DNA of 64,000 bases, taken from CAKAHY01 sp963522175. Lineage in GTDB: Bacteria; Bacillota; Clostridia; Lachnospirales; Lachnospiraceae. Shown piece by piece: positions 15,934 to 24,760 of this stretch (the stretch's first letter is position 1; every line of letters starts with the position of its first letter). The notes beneath the pieces were generated by a model that searched no databases, was not told where the DNA came from, and saw only the letters and a list, made by a program, of their open reading frames with translations. Location of the stretch: NCBI GenBank assembly GCA_963522175.1, contig CAUQXC010000002.1, positions 186,001 to 250,000 of the forward strand, read 5' to 3'. A program made the translations under genes and the position numbers.

Positions 15934-17756
15934 AAACTCTCACGACCTCCTTTAAATATTCCGAAGCCATAATGATCGCAACGTAAACATCTTCCGCATT
16001 CTTGCATAGCGGCTGTTTCCGGCATGCAAAGCTCTATCTCTTCAAAATCCTCTTTTCTTTCACAAGCTTCTCTTTCACTGAGCTCAACTCTTGCGCAAGG
16101 TTTTCTGTCCTCCTTGCTAGGTATAGGTATTTCAACATCACAGCTTATTTCATGTCTGTAACCCAAATACTCATCTATATTTGCCGCCAAAACCTTTCCT
16201 GCCGCTATAGCTTTTATAACGGTAGCGGGACCTGAAGCACAGTCTCCGCCTGAAAAGATATTAGGGAGTGCGTCAAAACCTCCCGTCGGTAAGGAGAAAA
16301 TTTTTCCTTTTGCGACCGGTATTCCCGCCTCTTCGTAATGCTTTGTTTCAATATCCTGTCCTATGGCAACAACTATATGGTCACACTCAACAAACTGATC
16401 AGGCTCACCCGAAGGCACAACGCTCGCCCTTCCGTCTTTAATACTTGAAATCATCTGAGGTGTTACCCATATACCTTTTAATACCCCGTCTACTATCTCA
16501 AGCTTCTTAGGTGCCTTAAGAGTAATGAGCTCTACTCCTTCAGCCAAAGCACCCTCTATCTCCGCAGGTAAAGCGGTCATATCCGCACTTCTTCTTCTGT
16601 AAAGGCAACTTACCTTTTCACATCCAAGTCTCACGGCAGACCTAACGGCATCCATAGCAACGTTTCCGCCGCCTATTACAACCGTTTTTCTTCCATCCAG
16701 TCTTTCACCCTTTCCAAGTCCTATGTCTCTCAAAAACTTAACTGCTGAAACTATACTCTCGTTGTCTTCTCCTTCGAGTCCGAGTTTTTTATCCGTAGAT
16801 GCACCTATGGTTATCAAAGTAGCATCATACTGCTTACTGAGCTCATTAAAGTCTATATCCACACCTATTTTAACTCCGAATTTAACCTCTACTCCGGTTT
16901 TAAGTATAGCCTCTATATCCTCATCCAATCTGTTTTTAGGCAAACGATAATTAGGTATGCCGTATCTTAACATACCTCCAAGCTCCGGAAGCATTTCATA
17001 CACCGTAGTCTGATGTCCCATAAGCTGTAAGTAGTAAGCCGCACTGAGCCCTGCGGGACCTCCTCCGATTACAGCGATTTTCTTTCCGGTACTTTGTTCA
17101 CATTTAGGCGGGTCAACCACACCTGCATAGTCAGCCGCCATCCTTTTTATACCTCTTATATTGATAGCGTCGTCCACCATGTTTCTTCTGCATCTTGCTT
17201 CGCAAGGATGCTCGCATATATAGCCGCAGGTTGTAGGTAACGGATTATCCTTTCTGATAAGCCTTACCGCATCGGCATATCTTTTTTCTTTTACCAAGGC
17301 TATGTAACCCGGTATATCTATACCGGCAGGACAAAGCGAAACACAAGGAACCGGCTGTGTGTTCAAGCAGGTACAACGTCCGCTCTTTATATGCTCCTCA
17401 TAGTCGTCTCGGCAATATCTCACACTTTTGTATACCATTTGAGCCGCTTCATAACCTATAGCACAGTCAGCCGTTTCATAAATGGACTTGGCTGTCTCTT
17501 CAATAACATCTATAGTGGATATATCCGCCGTACCTCTCAAAACATCCGTAATAAGGTGCTTTAACTGTAATAGACCCACTCTGCACGGCACACACTTTCC
17601 GCATGTTTGAGCATGGCACATCTCTATAAACGCTCTCGTTGTATCTACGGGGCATATACCCGAAGGACCTGAGGCAATCCTTCTTTTTAAATCCTCGTAT
17701 ATATCTTCAACTATAAGTTGCGAGTTGCTGCTGGAATGTAGTTCCAATCTGCTCAT
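15927..17756 (-). CDS. NuoF-C/GltD-type flavoprotein, hydrogenase partner
   Basis: A 609-residue fusion. Residues ~35-110 match the NuoF C-terminal 4Fe-4S domain (C52, C55, C58 in TCGKCVPCR plus a later Cys in TADCAIG), but the NuoF flavin/NADH domain is absent. The rest is a GltD-like domain: CPAGIDIPGYIALV and CEHPCEARCRR iron-sulfur ligands, FAD site KIAVIGGGPAGLSAAYYL, NAD(P)H site TVVIGGGNVAMDAVRSA, and a C-terminal CGRCLRCDHYGFG cluster. It probably passes electrons between NAD(P)H and the hydrogenase, perhaps with ferredoxin coupling (inference). The order and seven-base overlap with hydA support a complex. Confidence 0.88.
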   Translation of the reverse strand: MSRLELHSSSNSQLIVEDIYEDLKRRIASGPSGICPVDTTRAFIEMCHAQTCGKCVPCRVGLLQLKHLITDVLRGTADISTIDVIEETAKSIYETADCAIGYEAAQMVYKSVRYCRDDYEEHIKSGRCTCLNTQPVPCVSLCPAGIDIPGYIALVKEKRYADAVRLIRKDNPLPTTCGYICEHPCEARCRRNMVDDAINIRGIKRMAADYAGVVDPPKCEQSTGKKIAVIGGGPAGLSAAYYLQLMGHQTTVYEMLPELGGMLRYGIPNYRLPKNRLDEDIEAILKTGVEVKFGVKIGVDIDFNELSKQYDATLITIGASTDKKLGLEGEDNESIVSAVKFLRDIGLGKGERLDGRKTVVIGGGNVAMDAVRSAVRLGCEKVSCLYRRRSADMTALPAEIEGALAEGVELITLKAPKKLEIVDGVLKGIWVTPQMISSIKDGRASVVPSGEPDQFVECDHIVVAIGQDIETKHYEEAGIPVAKGKIFSLPTGGFDALPNIFSGGDCASGPATVIKAIAAGKVLAANIDEYLGYRHEISCDVEIPIPSKEDRKPCARVELSEREACERKEDFEEIELCMPETAAMQECGRCLRCDHYGFGIFKGGRESLW

Positions 17757-17790
17757 ATAAATTCCCTCCCTCTTGTTATATACTTCTTAA

Positions 17791-17819
17791 ATTGTATAAT
17801 ATATACAAGTCTTTATCAA
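17791..17819 (-). promoter_or_regulatory. Predicted promoter of the hydrogenase operon
   Basis: On the minus strand TTGATA (17814-17819), a 17-base spacer and TACAAT (17791-17796) precede the flavoprotein start with AGGGAGGG before it. The rest of the 250-base gap to YfhO is A/T-rich and holds no ORF. Confidence 0.55.
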
Positions 17820-18007
17820 TATTAGTTTAAATTTTATCAATTTCGCTATTTTATATCAAAAGAGTAGGAAATAGCCCATTTTTTTAGTTAATATATAAAA
17901 AAATTGGCTATTGATTTTGTTTATTTCTTACAAAAATACTTGTTTTTCAAGTGTTCGATAGATATTTAAATAACAATTTTTATATAAAATCGACCAAAAA
18001 AACTTGC

Positions 18008-20491
18008 TTAATTTTGTATACTATATATTGCTCGTTTTCTTTTTGTATGTTCAAAAGCATATAAAATGCCTAATATTAAGACAGAACTTATACTTAGTGC
18101 CAAACCTAACCTGAAACCTTGAGGTTCATAAATCATTTTTATGTCATGTTCACCCTTTGAAACCGAAATTCCCATAAAAGCATCCAAATAGTAGCTGTAT
18201 GCAACAGGATATGAGTCTACATATATTTTCCAACCCTTGTCATAAGGTATACTTATAAATAAGGTTCCTCCTTCCTTCGCATTAAAGCTTGCCTCTACTC
18301 TTCCGGCTCCGTAATACTTCATAAACAGGTCACTGTCCGAAAGCTTATTTCTTATCTCATTCAAAACGGAGTAGTCAAATCTGAACAGCTTTACACTGAA
18401 ATTACTCTTATCCTCGGAACTTATATTTATGGTTTTTCCCTGCTTCACATAGTATAAATCCAAAAGGTATTTTCTGGAAAGGTTGTCATAGCTTTTGTTT
18501 ATTCCGTCTTCAACGCTTACATCAACCTCTTTAACGGAGCTGTCCGTCACGAAGGCAAAATATCTGCCGTCTTCCTCAGTAGTAAAGCTCGGACCGTCTT
18601 TTGAATTTTCCATTTCAACTTCATGCAGTATTTCTTTATTTACCAGCAGACTTGCAAGGTCGTTTTGAACCTCGGCGGGATTTGAAAGCTCCAAGTCCCA
18701 GTTGTCGCTTATATTATATTTGTCGATAAACATAAGCGGAAATACATAAGGATTCTGATAAATATACGTAGTATCCGATTCTTTTGCAAGTTTCATATAC
18801 GGATTGTCCTCTTCTCTATCGTATATGTAGTATTTTGTGGCAAGCAGGCTGTCAATTAAAGGAGTTTGTCCGGTTGCCGAATATGCATTAAAGGATCCCC
18901 TGTTTCCGACCTTTTTATAAAATTTTGTCACCTTATCATAAGCGGTGGACGAGAAAATCGAAGAGCTGTTGAAATTAAGAAAAGCTCCGTCATTTTCCGT
19001 TTTGGAATCTATTCTTTTATATCTGTAAAACGGGTCGTTAATACTTTCAATAAGCACACTTATAGTATCCGTATTTTCAAGGTATGCTTTCCTTGAACTT
19101 GTATAAATACTCGTTATTGCGGTGTTCACACACAGATCCGCTCCCAGAACGGAAAGCGCGGCAATAAAAATAAACTTTTTATTATATTTCTTTTTGTACA
19201 GATACAGGATTCCCGCATATAAAAGTACAAACAATATAGCCAGATAATATACTCCGAAATGTATTTCCTGCTCCGTTCCTATAAGCTTTTGACAAAGTAA
19301 AATAAAGATAAGAGCATAAGCAAGACTTCTCTTAAGATACAAAAACTTTATACCCCCTATATTCTGCAAAAGCCTAAAGCTCATATACAAGAGTAAGAAT
19401 ATATATATAAAACTGTTTCTTGCAGGCAAGGAATTAGGAAAATGCAAGCCGTGCCAAATATAGTTAAAAACATTTATGGAAAAGCTGAGTAAAAGTATAA
19501 ATAAAAGGCTTACATAACAAATTTTCTCTTTAAGACTTATCTTCTTGTTCTGCAAATATAAAGGCAAAAGAATAAGAACAAAGCTTCCCGCATAAATATT
19601 AGGGTAATGCTCCAATGCCTGATGAGTTTTTACCGCCGGAAGCTGTCTTACAAGCATATCTATAATCGAAAAATAGCTTTCAAATTTTTTAGGAAAGTCA
19701 AATTCCCCCGATGCTGTGGTTTTTAGAGCATAAATTTGCGGAACAAGCAAAACGGAAGCAAGCATACCCGCAAGTATGGAATGAAAAGCAAACTTAAGTC
19801 CTGAAATCAAAACCTTTTTTAAGTTAAATTCCTCGAACATAAGTATAAAGACGAAATAATATATAACTAAATATATACAAACCATTATGGCAATGTAATA
19901 ATTACTGTATATGCTTAATCCTAAAAGTACGGAGTATAAAATGCCCGACTTTCCTTCCACCATTGCTTCAAATGCTATACATACAAGAGGAAAGAGTATG
20001 ATATTGTCAATCCACATTATATTCCATGAGTAAGCCGCCATAAAACCGGATAAAGCATAAGTCATTCCGAAAAAGCTTAAGCTTACACTCTTTCTGAGCG
20101 CTTTATTGTTTATGTAATATGTGAATGCCAATGAAGCCAAACCGGTCTTAACAATGACCATATAAGATGCAAATTCTATAACATATTTTTGCGGTACAAA
20201 AAAAAGAAAAATATTCGCGGGACTTGACAGATAATAAGCAAAAACAGATAAAAAGTTTGTTCCCAAACCTATGTGATTACTGTAAAACAGACTTTCTCCC
20301 TTGTGCAGCTTATACCAAAGTTCCGAATAGTACGGCACATACTGATGATACATATCCGTTCTCATAAAGCTCTCGCTTCCAAAGGGATATATACCCTTTG
20401 CTATAAATAAAACAAACATTATAAAAACAGGTATGAAAAAAGCATACAAGTACATTTCGGTTATTTTTCTTTTATTCAAGCTTTTATCCAT
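18008..20491 (-). CDS. YfhO-family polytopic membrane protein
   Basis: An 827-residue membrane protein of the YfhO family, linked in Bacillus and Listeria to glycosylation of teichoic-acid polymers. The N-terminal half has ~12 membrane helices with the family segment ESFMRTDMYHQYVPYYSELW and the loop SNHIGLGTNF. A large external domain follows (residues ~480-780) before a last helix near the C-terminus (GLALSISSVLILGILYAF). Start at ATG 20489-20491, one base after the GtrA stop, giving tight coupling. The partner GtrA fits a pair that moves and transfers undecaprenyl-linked sugars at the membrane. Confidence 0.85.
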   Translation of the reverse strand: MDKSLNKRKITEMYLYAFFIPVFIMFVLFIAKGIYPFGSESFMRTDMYHQYVPYYSELWYKLHKGESLFYSNHIGLGTNFLSVFAYYLSSPANIFLFFVPQKYVIEFASYMVIVKTGLASLAFTYYINNKALRKSVSLSFFGMTYALSGFMAAYSWNIMWIDNIILFPLVCIAFEAMVEGKSGILYSVLLGLSIYSNYYIAIMVCIYLVIYYFVFILMFEEFNLKKVLISGLKFAFHSILAGMLASVLLVPQIYALKTTASGEFDFPKKFESYFSIIDMLVRQLPAVKTHQALEHYPNIYAGSFVLILLPLYLQNKKISLKEKICYVSLLFILLLSFSINVFNYIWHGLHFPNSLPARNSFIYIFLLLYMSFRLLQNIGGIKFLYLKRSLAYALIFILLCQKLIGTEQEIHFGVYYLAILFVLLYAGILYLYKKKYNKKFIFIAALSVLGADLCVNTAITSIYTSSRKAYLENTDTISVLIESINDPFYRYKRIDSKTENDGAFLNFNSSSIFSSTAYDKVTKFYKKVGNRGSFNAYSATGQTPLIDSLLATKYYIYDREEDNPYMKLAKESDTTYIYQNPYVFPLMFIDKYNISDNWDLELSNPAEVQNDLASLLVNKEILHEVEMENSKDGPSFTTEEDGRYFAFVTDSSVKEVDVSVEDGINKSYDNLSRKYLLDLYYVKQGKTINISSEDKSNFSVKLFRFDYSVLNEIRNKLSDSDLFMKYYGAGRVEASFNAKEGGTLFISIPYDKGWKIYVDSYPVAYSYYLDAFMGISVSKGEHDIKMIYEPQGFRLGLALSISSVLILGILYAFEHTKRKRAIYSIQN

Positions 20492-20935
20492 TTATACAAC
20501 CTTCCCTTTATTTTTAGATTCAGATGTAAAAACAAAAATTTTACTGAATATGTAATTCAATATGACTACCAAAACCGATAAAAAAGCCTTTGATATATAT
20601 TCGTTTATGCCCATAAGGTCAAACATACAATACATACCCAGTACATTAACCCCCAAGCTTACAATTCTTGAGAAAAAAAACAAAGCCATTTCCTTAACAA
20701 TAATGATAAAATCGAAATTATTCTTTCTGAACACAAAAAGCTTATTGGTAATATAAGCAAACAACACGGCAGCCGTCCATGACAGAACCGTCTTCAAGAC
20801 ATAATCCGCATTTATCAGTCCCAAGCCGGTATATACCAACCAATCGATCAAGGTGGTCAATACTCCGAATATTATATAGCTTACAGTTTCGTAATTTAAA
20901 ATTTTTTTTGAAAAACCGCTTAGTTTTTTTAACAT
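20492..20935 (-). CDS. GtrA-family membrane protein
   Basis: A ~147-residue GtrA-like protein with four membrane helices (YIIFGVLTTLIDWLVYTGLGL, then two central helices and the last SKAFLSVLVVILNYIFSKIF). Family members are proposed lipid-linked-sugar flippases. I start at ATG 20935 rather than 20950, because GGGAG lies seven bases before the inner ATG. It precedes YfhO with no gap. Confidence 0.8.
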   Translation of the reverse strand: MLKKLSGFSKKILNYETVSYIIFGVLTTLIDWLVYTGLGLINADYVLKTVLSWTAAVLFAYITNKLFVFRKNNFDFIIIVKEMALFFFSRIVSLGVNVLGMYCMFDLMGINEYISKAFLSVLVVILNYIFSKIFVFTSESKNKGKVV

Positions 20936-20972
20936 TCCAAATACTCCCATATAAATGATATATACGGTTTTG

Positions 20973-21002
20973 ATTTTACCTTATTTTATATACTTAGGTC
21001 AA
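20973..21002 (-). promoter_or_regulatory. Predicted promoter of gtrA-yfhO
   Basis: TTGACC (20997-21002), 18-base spacer and TAAAAT (20973-20978) on the minus strand, ~40 bases upstream of the chosen gtrA start. Confidence 0.5.
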
Positions 21003-21004
21003 TA

Positions 21005-21052
21005 AAAACAATAAAGCAAGGCTTGTATATCTTTCAATATGCAAGCCTTGTA
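21005..21052 (-). terminator. Terminator of the EF-G paralogue
   Basis: CAAGGCTTG (21017-21025) pairs with CAAGCCTTG (21042-21050), and inner TATAT/ATAT can extend the stem. On the minus strand it is followed by a T-rich tract (TTTATTGTTTTTATT). Confidence 0.75.
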
Positions 21053-21067
21053 ATTTATCTTTGCACT

Positions 21068-23170
21068 TTATTCTTCAACATTATCAAGCTTGGAAGCTCT
21101 TGCCTCAACTTCTTTCTTTTGTATGTCGGCAGGTGCCTGCTCATAGCGAACAAACTCATAAGAATACTCGCCTATTCCTCCCGTCATGGAACGAAGATCC
21201 GTATTGTAGCCGAAAAGCTCGGACATAGGAAGCTCCGCCATTATCATCTGGTAAGAGTTATGCAAGGACTCCATGCCCAAAACTCTTCCTCTTCTCTTGT
21301 TAAGGTCACCCATTACATCACCGGTAAATTTATCCGGAACCGTAACTTTAACACTTACTATAGGCTCAAGGAGAATAGGGTTGGCTTTCATGAAGCCTTC
21401 CTTAAACGCTATACGCGCCGCCGACTTGAATGCAAGCTCCGATGAATCTACAGGGTGGTAAGAACCGTCCAGCAATACCGCTTTTATTCCGACTACAGGG
21501 TAAGCCGCCAAAGGTCCGCTAAGGCAAGCTTCGGCAATACCTTTTTCAACCGCAGGGAAGTAGTTTTTAGGAACCGCACCTCCGAAAACCGTCTCCTCGA
21601 AAACATAAGGCTTATCAAGGTCACCCGAAGGCTCAAAGCTCATTTTTACATCACCGAACTGTCCGTGTCCTCCGGATTGCTTTTTATATCTTCCTGCCGC
21701 CTCAACCTTGTTTCTTATGGTCTCTCTGAAAGCAAATTTAGGCTTCATAAGCTCTATCTCAACCTTATATCTGTTTTTAAGCTTACTCACAACTATATCA
21801 AGCTGCTGATCTCCTATACCGTAAATAAGTGACTGTCTGTTTTCGCTGTCAACCTCCGTTTTTACTGTTAAATCCTCTTCCATAATTCTCGCAAGACCGG
21901 TTGAAAGCTTATCTTCATCACCCTTATTTACAGCCTTATATCTCATATAGGTATAAGGTCTTGAAATGGAAGGTCTGTGATAAAGGATAGGAGCCGACTT
22001 TGAAGCAAGAGTGTCTCCCGTACTTGTAGCGTTAAGCTTTGCCAAAGCTCCTATGTCTCCGGCTACAAGCTTAGGCAGTTCAATAAGCTCCTTACCCCTT
22101 AAAGTGTAAACCTTTGAAATTTTTTCTTCCTGCTCCTTTACTACATTATAAACATTGGTATCCGGGCTTAAGGTTCCGGTACAAACTTTTACAAATGAAT
22201 ACTTTCCGATAAAAGGATCCACCATAGTCTTCCATACCTTTACGGAAAGGGTAACCTCAGGATTGGCATCGGCGGTAAAGCGCTCTCCCGTACTTACGTC
22301 CACTCCCTCTTCATGTCTGAAGTCCGGTGCAGGGAAATACTTATCTATAGCTCTAAGTAAAGACTTAAAGCCCTGTACGTTTTCGCCCGATCCCATAAGC
22401 ACAGGGAAAATCTGACATTTTGAAACATTCTCTCTTATAGCGGCATCTATTTCTTCGAAGGTGAATTCATCTCCCGAAAAATATCTTTCCATGTACTCTT
22501 CACTTGTTTCGGCAATAGCCTCCATGAGAGCTTCTCTTGCTATTTTCAGGTTAGGCTGTGAGTATTCAGGTATATCGCACTCATCATAATCGGAATATGA
22601 AGTAAATCTTCTTCCTTTCATTTTAACAACATTTACATAACCTACAAAATGCTCGTTCTCTCTTATAGGAAGATGGAAAGGCGCTATCTTTCTTCCGAAT
22701 CTTGCATCAAGCTTTAGGATAAGCTCCCTGTAGCTTGCTTTATCATCATCCATATTGGTAACGAAAAAGAGTCTAGGTAACCTGTATTTCTCGCAAATAT
22801 CCCAAGCCTTAACGGTTCCTACCTCTATTCCCGCCTTACAGTTTACAACTATTATAGCCGCATCCGCAACGCTGACCGCTTCTTCCACCTGACCTACAAA
22901 GTCAAAATATCCCGGAGTGTCTATAATATTAATCTTTATATTTGCATCTTCACCTTTAAACTCTATCGGTATCAATGAAGAAGAAACAGAGAAGCCTCTT
23001 TTTTGTTCTTCTTTGTCAAAGTCGCTGATTGTGTTTCCCGAAGCTACATTTCCCATTTTTGAGATGGCTCCGGTTACAAAGCTGAGCGCTTCCGCAACTG
23101 TAGTCTTACCTGCTCCTCCGTGTCCCAGTAATACCACGTTTCTAATCTGCTTGCTGTCATAAACATTCAT
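21068..23170 (-). CDS. EF-G-like translational GTPase
   Basis: A 700-residue elongation factor G family protein of the EF-G2/FusA-like paralogue type. The GTPase motifs are LLGHGGAGKTTVAEA (G1), DTPGYFDF (G3) and TNMDD (G4). The later domains include the domain IV segment around KQSGGHGQFGDVKMS and a C-terminal domain V. The G1 sequence GHGGAGKTT and the lack of a classical AHIDAGKTT argue for an auxiliary paralogue rather than the housekeeping fusA (inference). An AGGAGGG site and a TTGAAA/TAAAAT promoter precede ATG 23170. Confidence 0.88.
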   Translation of the reverse strand: MNVYDSKQIRNVVLLGHGGAGKTTVAEALSFVTGAISKMGNVASGNTISDFDKEEQKRGFSVSSSLIPIEFKGEDANIKINIIDTPGYFDFVGQVEEAVSVADAAIIVVNCKAGIEVGTVKAWDICEKYRLPRLFFVTNMDDDKASYRELILKLDARFGRKIAPFHLPIRENEHFVGYVNVVKMKGRRFTSYSDYDECDIPEYSQPNLKIAREALMEAIAETSEEYMERYFSGDEFTFEEIDAAIRENVSKCQIFPVLMGSGENVQGFKSLLRAIDKYFPAPDFRHEEGVDVSTGERFTADANPEVTLSVKVWKTMVDPFIGKYSFVKVCTGTLSPDTNVYNVVKEQEEKISKVYTLRGKELIELPKLVAGDIGALAKLNATSTGDTLASKSAPILYHRPSISRPYTYMRYKAVNKGDEDKLSTGLARIMEEDLTVKTEVDSENRQSLIYGIGDQQLDIVVSKLKNRYKVEIELMKPKFAFRETIRNKVEAAGRYKKQSGGHGQFGDVKMSFEPSGDLDKPYVFEETVFGGAVPKNYFPAVEKGIAEACLSGPLAAYPVVGIKAVLLDGSYHPVDSSELAFKSAARIAFKEGFMKANPILLEPIVSVKVTVPDKFTGDVMGDLNKRRGRVLGMESLHNSYQMIMAELPMSELFGYNTDLRSMTGGIGEYSYEFVRYEQAPADIQKKEVEARASKLDNVEE

Positions 23171-23229
23171 TATAAAACCCTCCTAGTCATAATTGATAAT
23201 TCAGAAAGAATTACCTGTTCGTTACAAGT

Positions 23230-23258
23230 ATTTTACTAAAAAAAATCATTTTTTTCAA
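23230..23258 (-). promoter_or_regulatory. Predicted promoter of the EF-G-like gene
   Basis: On the minus strand TTGAAA (23253-23258), 17-base spacer and TAAAAT (23230-23235), ~60 bases upstream of the start codon. Confidence 0.5.
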
Positions 23259-23447
23259 TATATTGTCGATAATTTTCTGATACTTCGGCACAATTTTTAT
23301 TATTTTCAAATATGCACTGCTATTATTCTGATATATAACTGTTTTCCGATATTATTAATACATAAATATAGATACCGTCTTCCTTGACACGGACTGTATA
23401 TAATATTAAACTCTCAATATAAATTTTTAGTATATCAAGAGGTGCTT

Positions 23448-24704
23448 ATGACAAAAATTTTAGGAGAAATAACCGTTCCGGGAGACAAGTCCATATCTCA
23501 CAGAAGCATTATGCTTGCATCCATAGCAAGCGGAAGCAGCAAAATCAAAGGCTTTCTATACGGAGCCGACTGTATATCCACAATGAACTGTTTTAAAAAA
23601 ATGGGCATTGATATAGACCTAAGCAATGAATTTATAGTCGTTCACGGCAAAGGAATGAGAGGTCTTAAGGAAAGTGCCGATATTCTTGACTGCGGTAACA
23701 GCGGAACAACAACAAGACTTATAAGCGGTATACTTGCCGCACAAAGCTTCAATTCCGTACTTAGCGGTGACGCTTCGATACAAAGACGTCCCATGGACAG
23801 AATCATCACTCCTCTAAAAGCCATGGGTGCCGATATAAGGGGTACAAATACTTCTTATGTGCCTTTGTATATAAACGGAAGGACTTTAAAGGGAATAAAC
23901 TATATCTCAAATGTGGCAAGCGCCCAAGTTAAGTCCTGTGTACTCCTTGCGGCTTTATATGCGGACAGCCCGAGTAAATACACGGAACCCAAGCTTTCAA
24001 GAAACCATACCGAGCTTATGCTCAAACAGTTCGGAGCCGAGATTAAATCGGAAGACAATACCATCGATATAAAACCGACTGAGAATCTGTATGCCTGTGA
24101 TATACAAATTCCGGGAGATATAAGCTCCGCCGCCTTTTTTATCGCCGCCGCAAGCATTTGCGAAGGCTCCGAGCTTCTCATTAAGAATGTAGGTATAAAT
24201 CCCAGCAGAGACGGCTTTTTAAGAGTAGCAAAACAAATGGGGGCCGATATTGAAATCTTAAACATACGCGGTGAAAGCGAAAAATATGCCGATATACTTG
24301 TCAAGTATGCAAAGCTCAAAGCCTTTACTATAGAGGGAGATATTATCCCCCTCCTCATTGATGAAATACCTATACTTGCCGCAATGGCGAGCCTTGCGGA
24401 GGGAACAAGCATCATAAGGGATGCCGCAGAGCTTAAGGTCAAGGAGTCCAATCGTATAAAGGCTATGGTCACCGAGCTTTCAAAGCTCGGGGTAGATATT
24501 ACACAAACCGATGACGGCATGATTATTCGCGGCGGTTCAAAGATCTTTTCCGCTACCGTAAACTCATATAAAGATCACAGAATAGCCATGACTTTTGCCG
24601 TTTTGGGTCTGGTAAGTGACGGAAGCATTGAAATACTTGATAAGGATTGTGTAGACATTTCCTATCCCGATTTTTATTCGGATTTACGCAAGCTTTGCGT
24701 ATAA
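23448..24704 (+). CDS. aroA: 5-enolpyruvylshikimate-3-phosphate synthase
   Basis: A 418-residue AroA, which condenses shikimate-3-phosphate with phosphoenolpyruvate in chorismate synthesis. The motifs are N-terminal GDKSISHRSIMLASIASG, DCGNSGTTTRLISGIL, and GDASIQRRPMDRIITPL. The C-terminal half has LLIDEIPILAAMASLAEG with the catalytic Asp/Glu region and ELKVKESNRIKAM, then YKDHRIAM. I start at ATG 23448, five bases after AGAGG, instead of the GTG at 23442. The only plus-strand gene in its neighbourhood. A TTGACA at ~23387 with a weak TAAACT 17 bases later may be its promoter. Confidence 0.92.
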   Translation: MTKILGEITVPGDKSISHRSIMLASIASGSSKIKGFLYGADCISTMNCFKKMGIDIDLSNEFIVVHGKGMRGLKESADILDCGNSGTTTRLISGILAAQSFNSVLSGDASIQRRPMDRIITPLKAMGADIRGTNTSYVPLYINGRTLKGINYISNVASAQVKSCVLLAALYADSPSKYTEPKLSRNHTELMLKQFGAEIKSEDNTIDIKPTENLYACDIQIPGDISSAAFFIAAASICEGSELLIKNVGINPSRDGFLRVAKQMGADIEILNIRGESEKYADILVKYAKLKAFTIEGDIIPLLIDEIPILAAMASLAEGTSIIRDAAELKVKESNRIKAMVTELSKLGVDITQTDDGMIIRGGSKIFSATVNSYKDHRIAMTFAVLGLVSDGSIEILDKDCVDISYPDFYSDLRKLCV

Positions 24705-24713
24705 GCCCTTTTT

Positions 24714-24760
24714 AAAAGTCTTTTACAAAACTATTATTCTGTTTTGTAAAAGGCTTTTTT
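24714..24760. terminator. Bidirectional terminator between aroA and the giant adhesin
   Basis: AAAAGTCTTTTACAAAA (24714-24730) pairs over 17 positions with TTTTGTAAAAGGCTTTT (24742-24758), followed by T-runs on both strands. The adhesin stop codon (24734-24736) lies in the loop. Confidence 0.8.

Noticed and set aside
23385..23402. TTGACA followed by TATAAT upstream of aroA as a classical promoter
   Set aside because: The spacing to the TATAAT is only 9 bases; only a weaker -10 (TAAACT) has a proper 17-base spacer.
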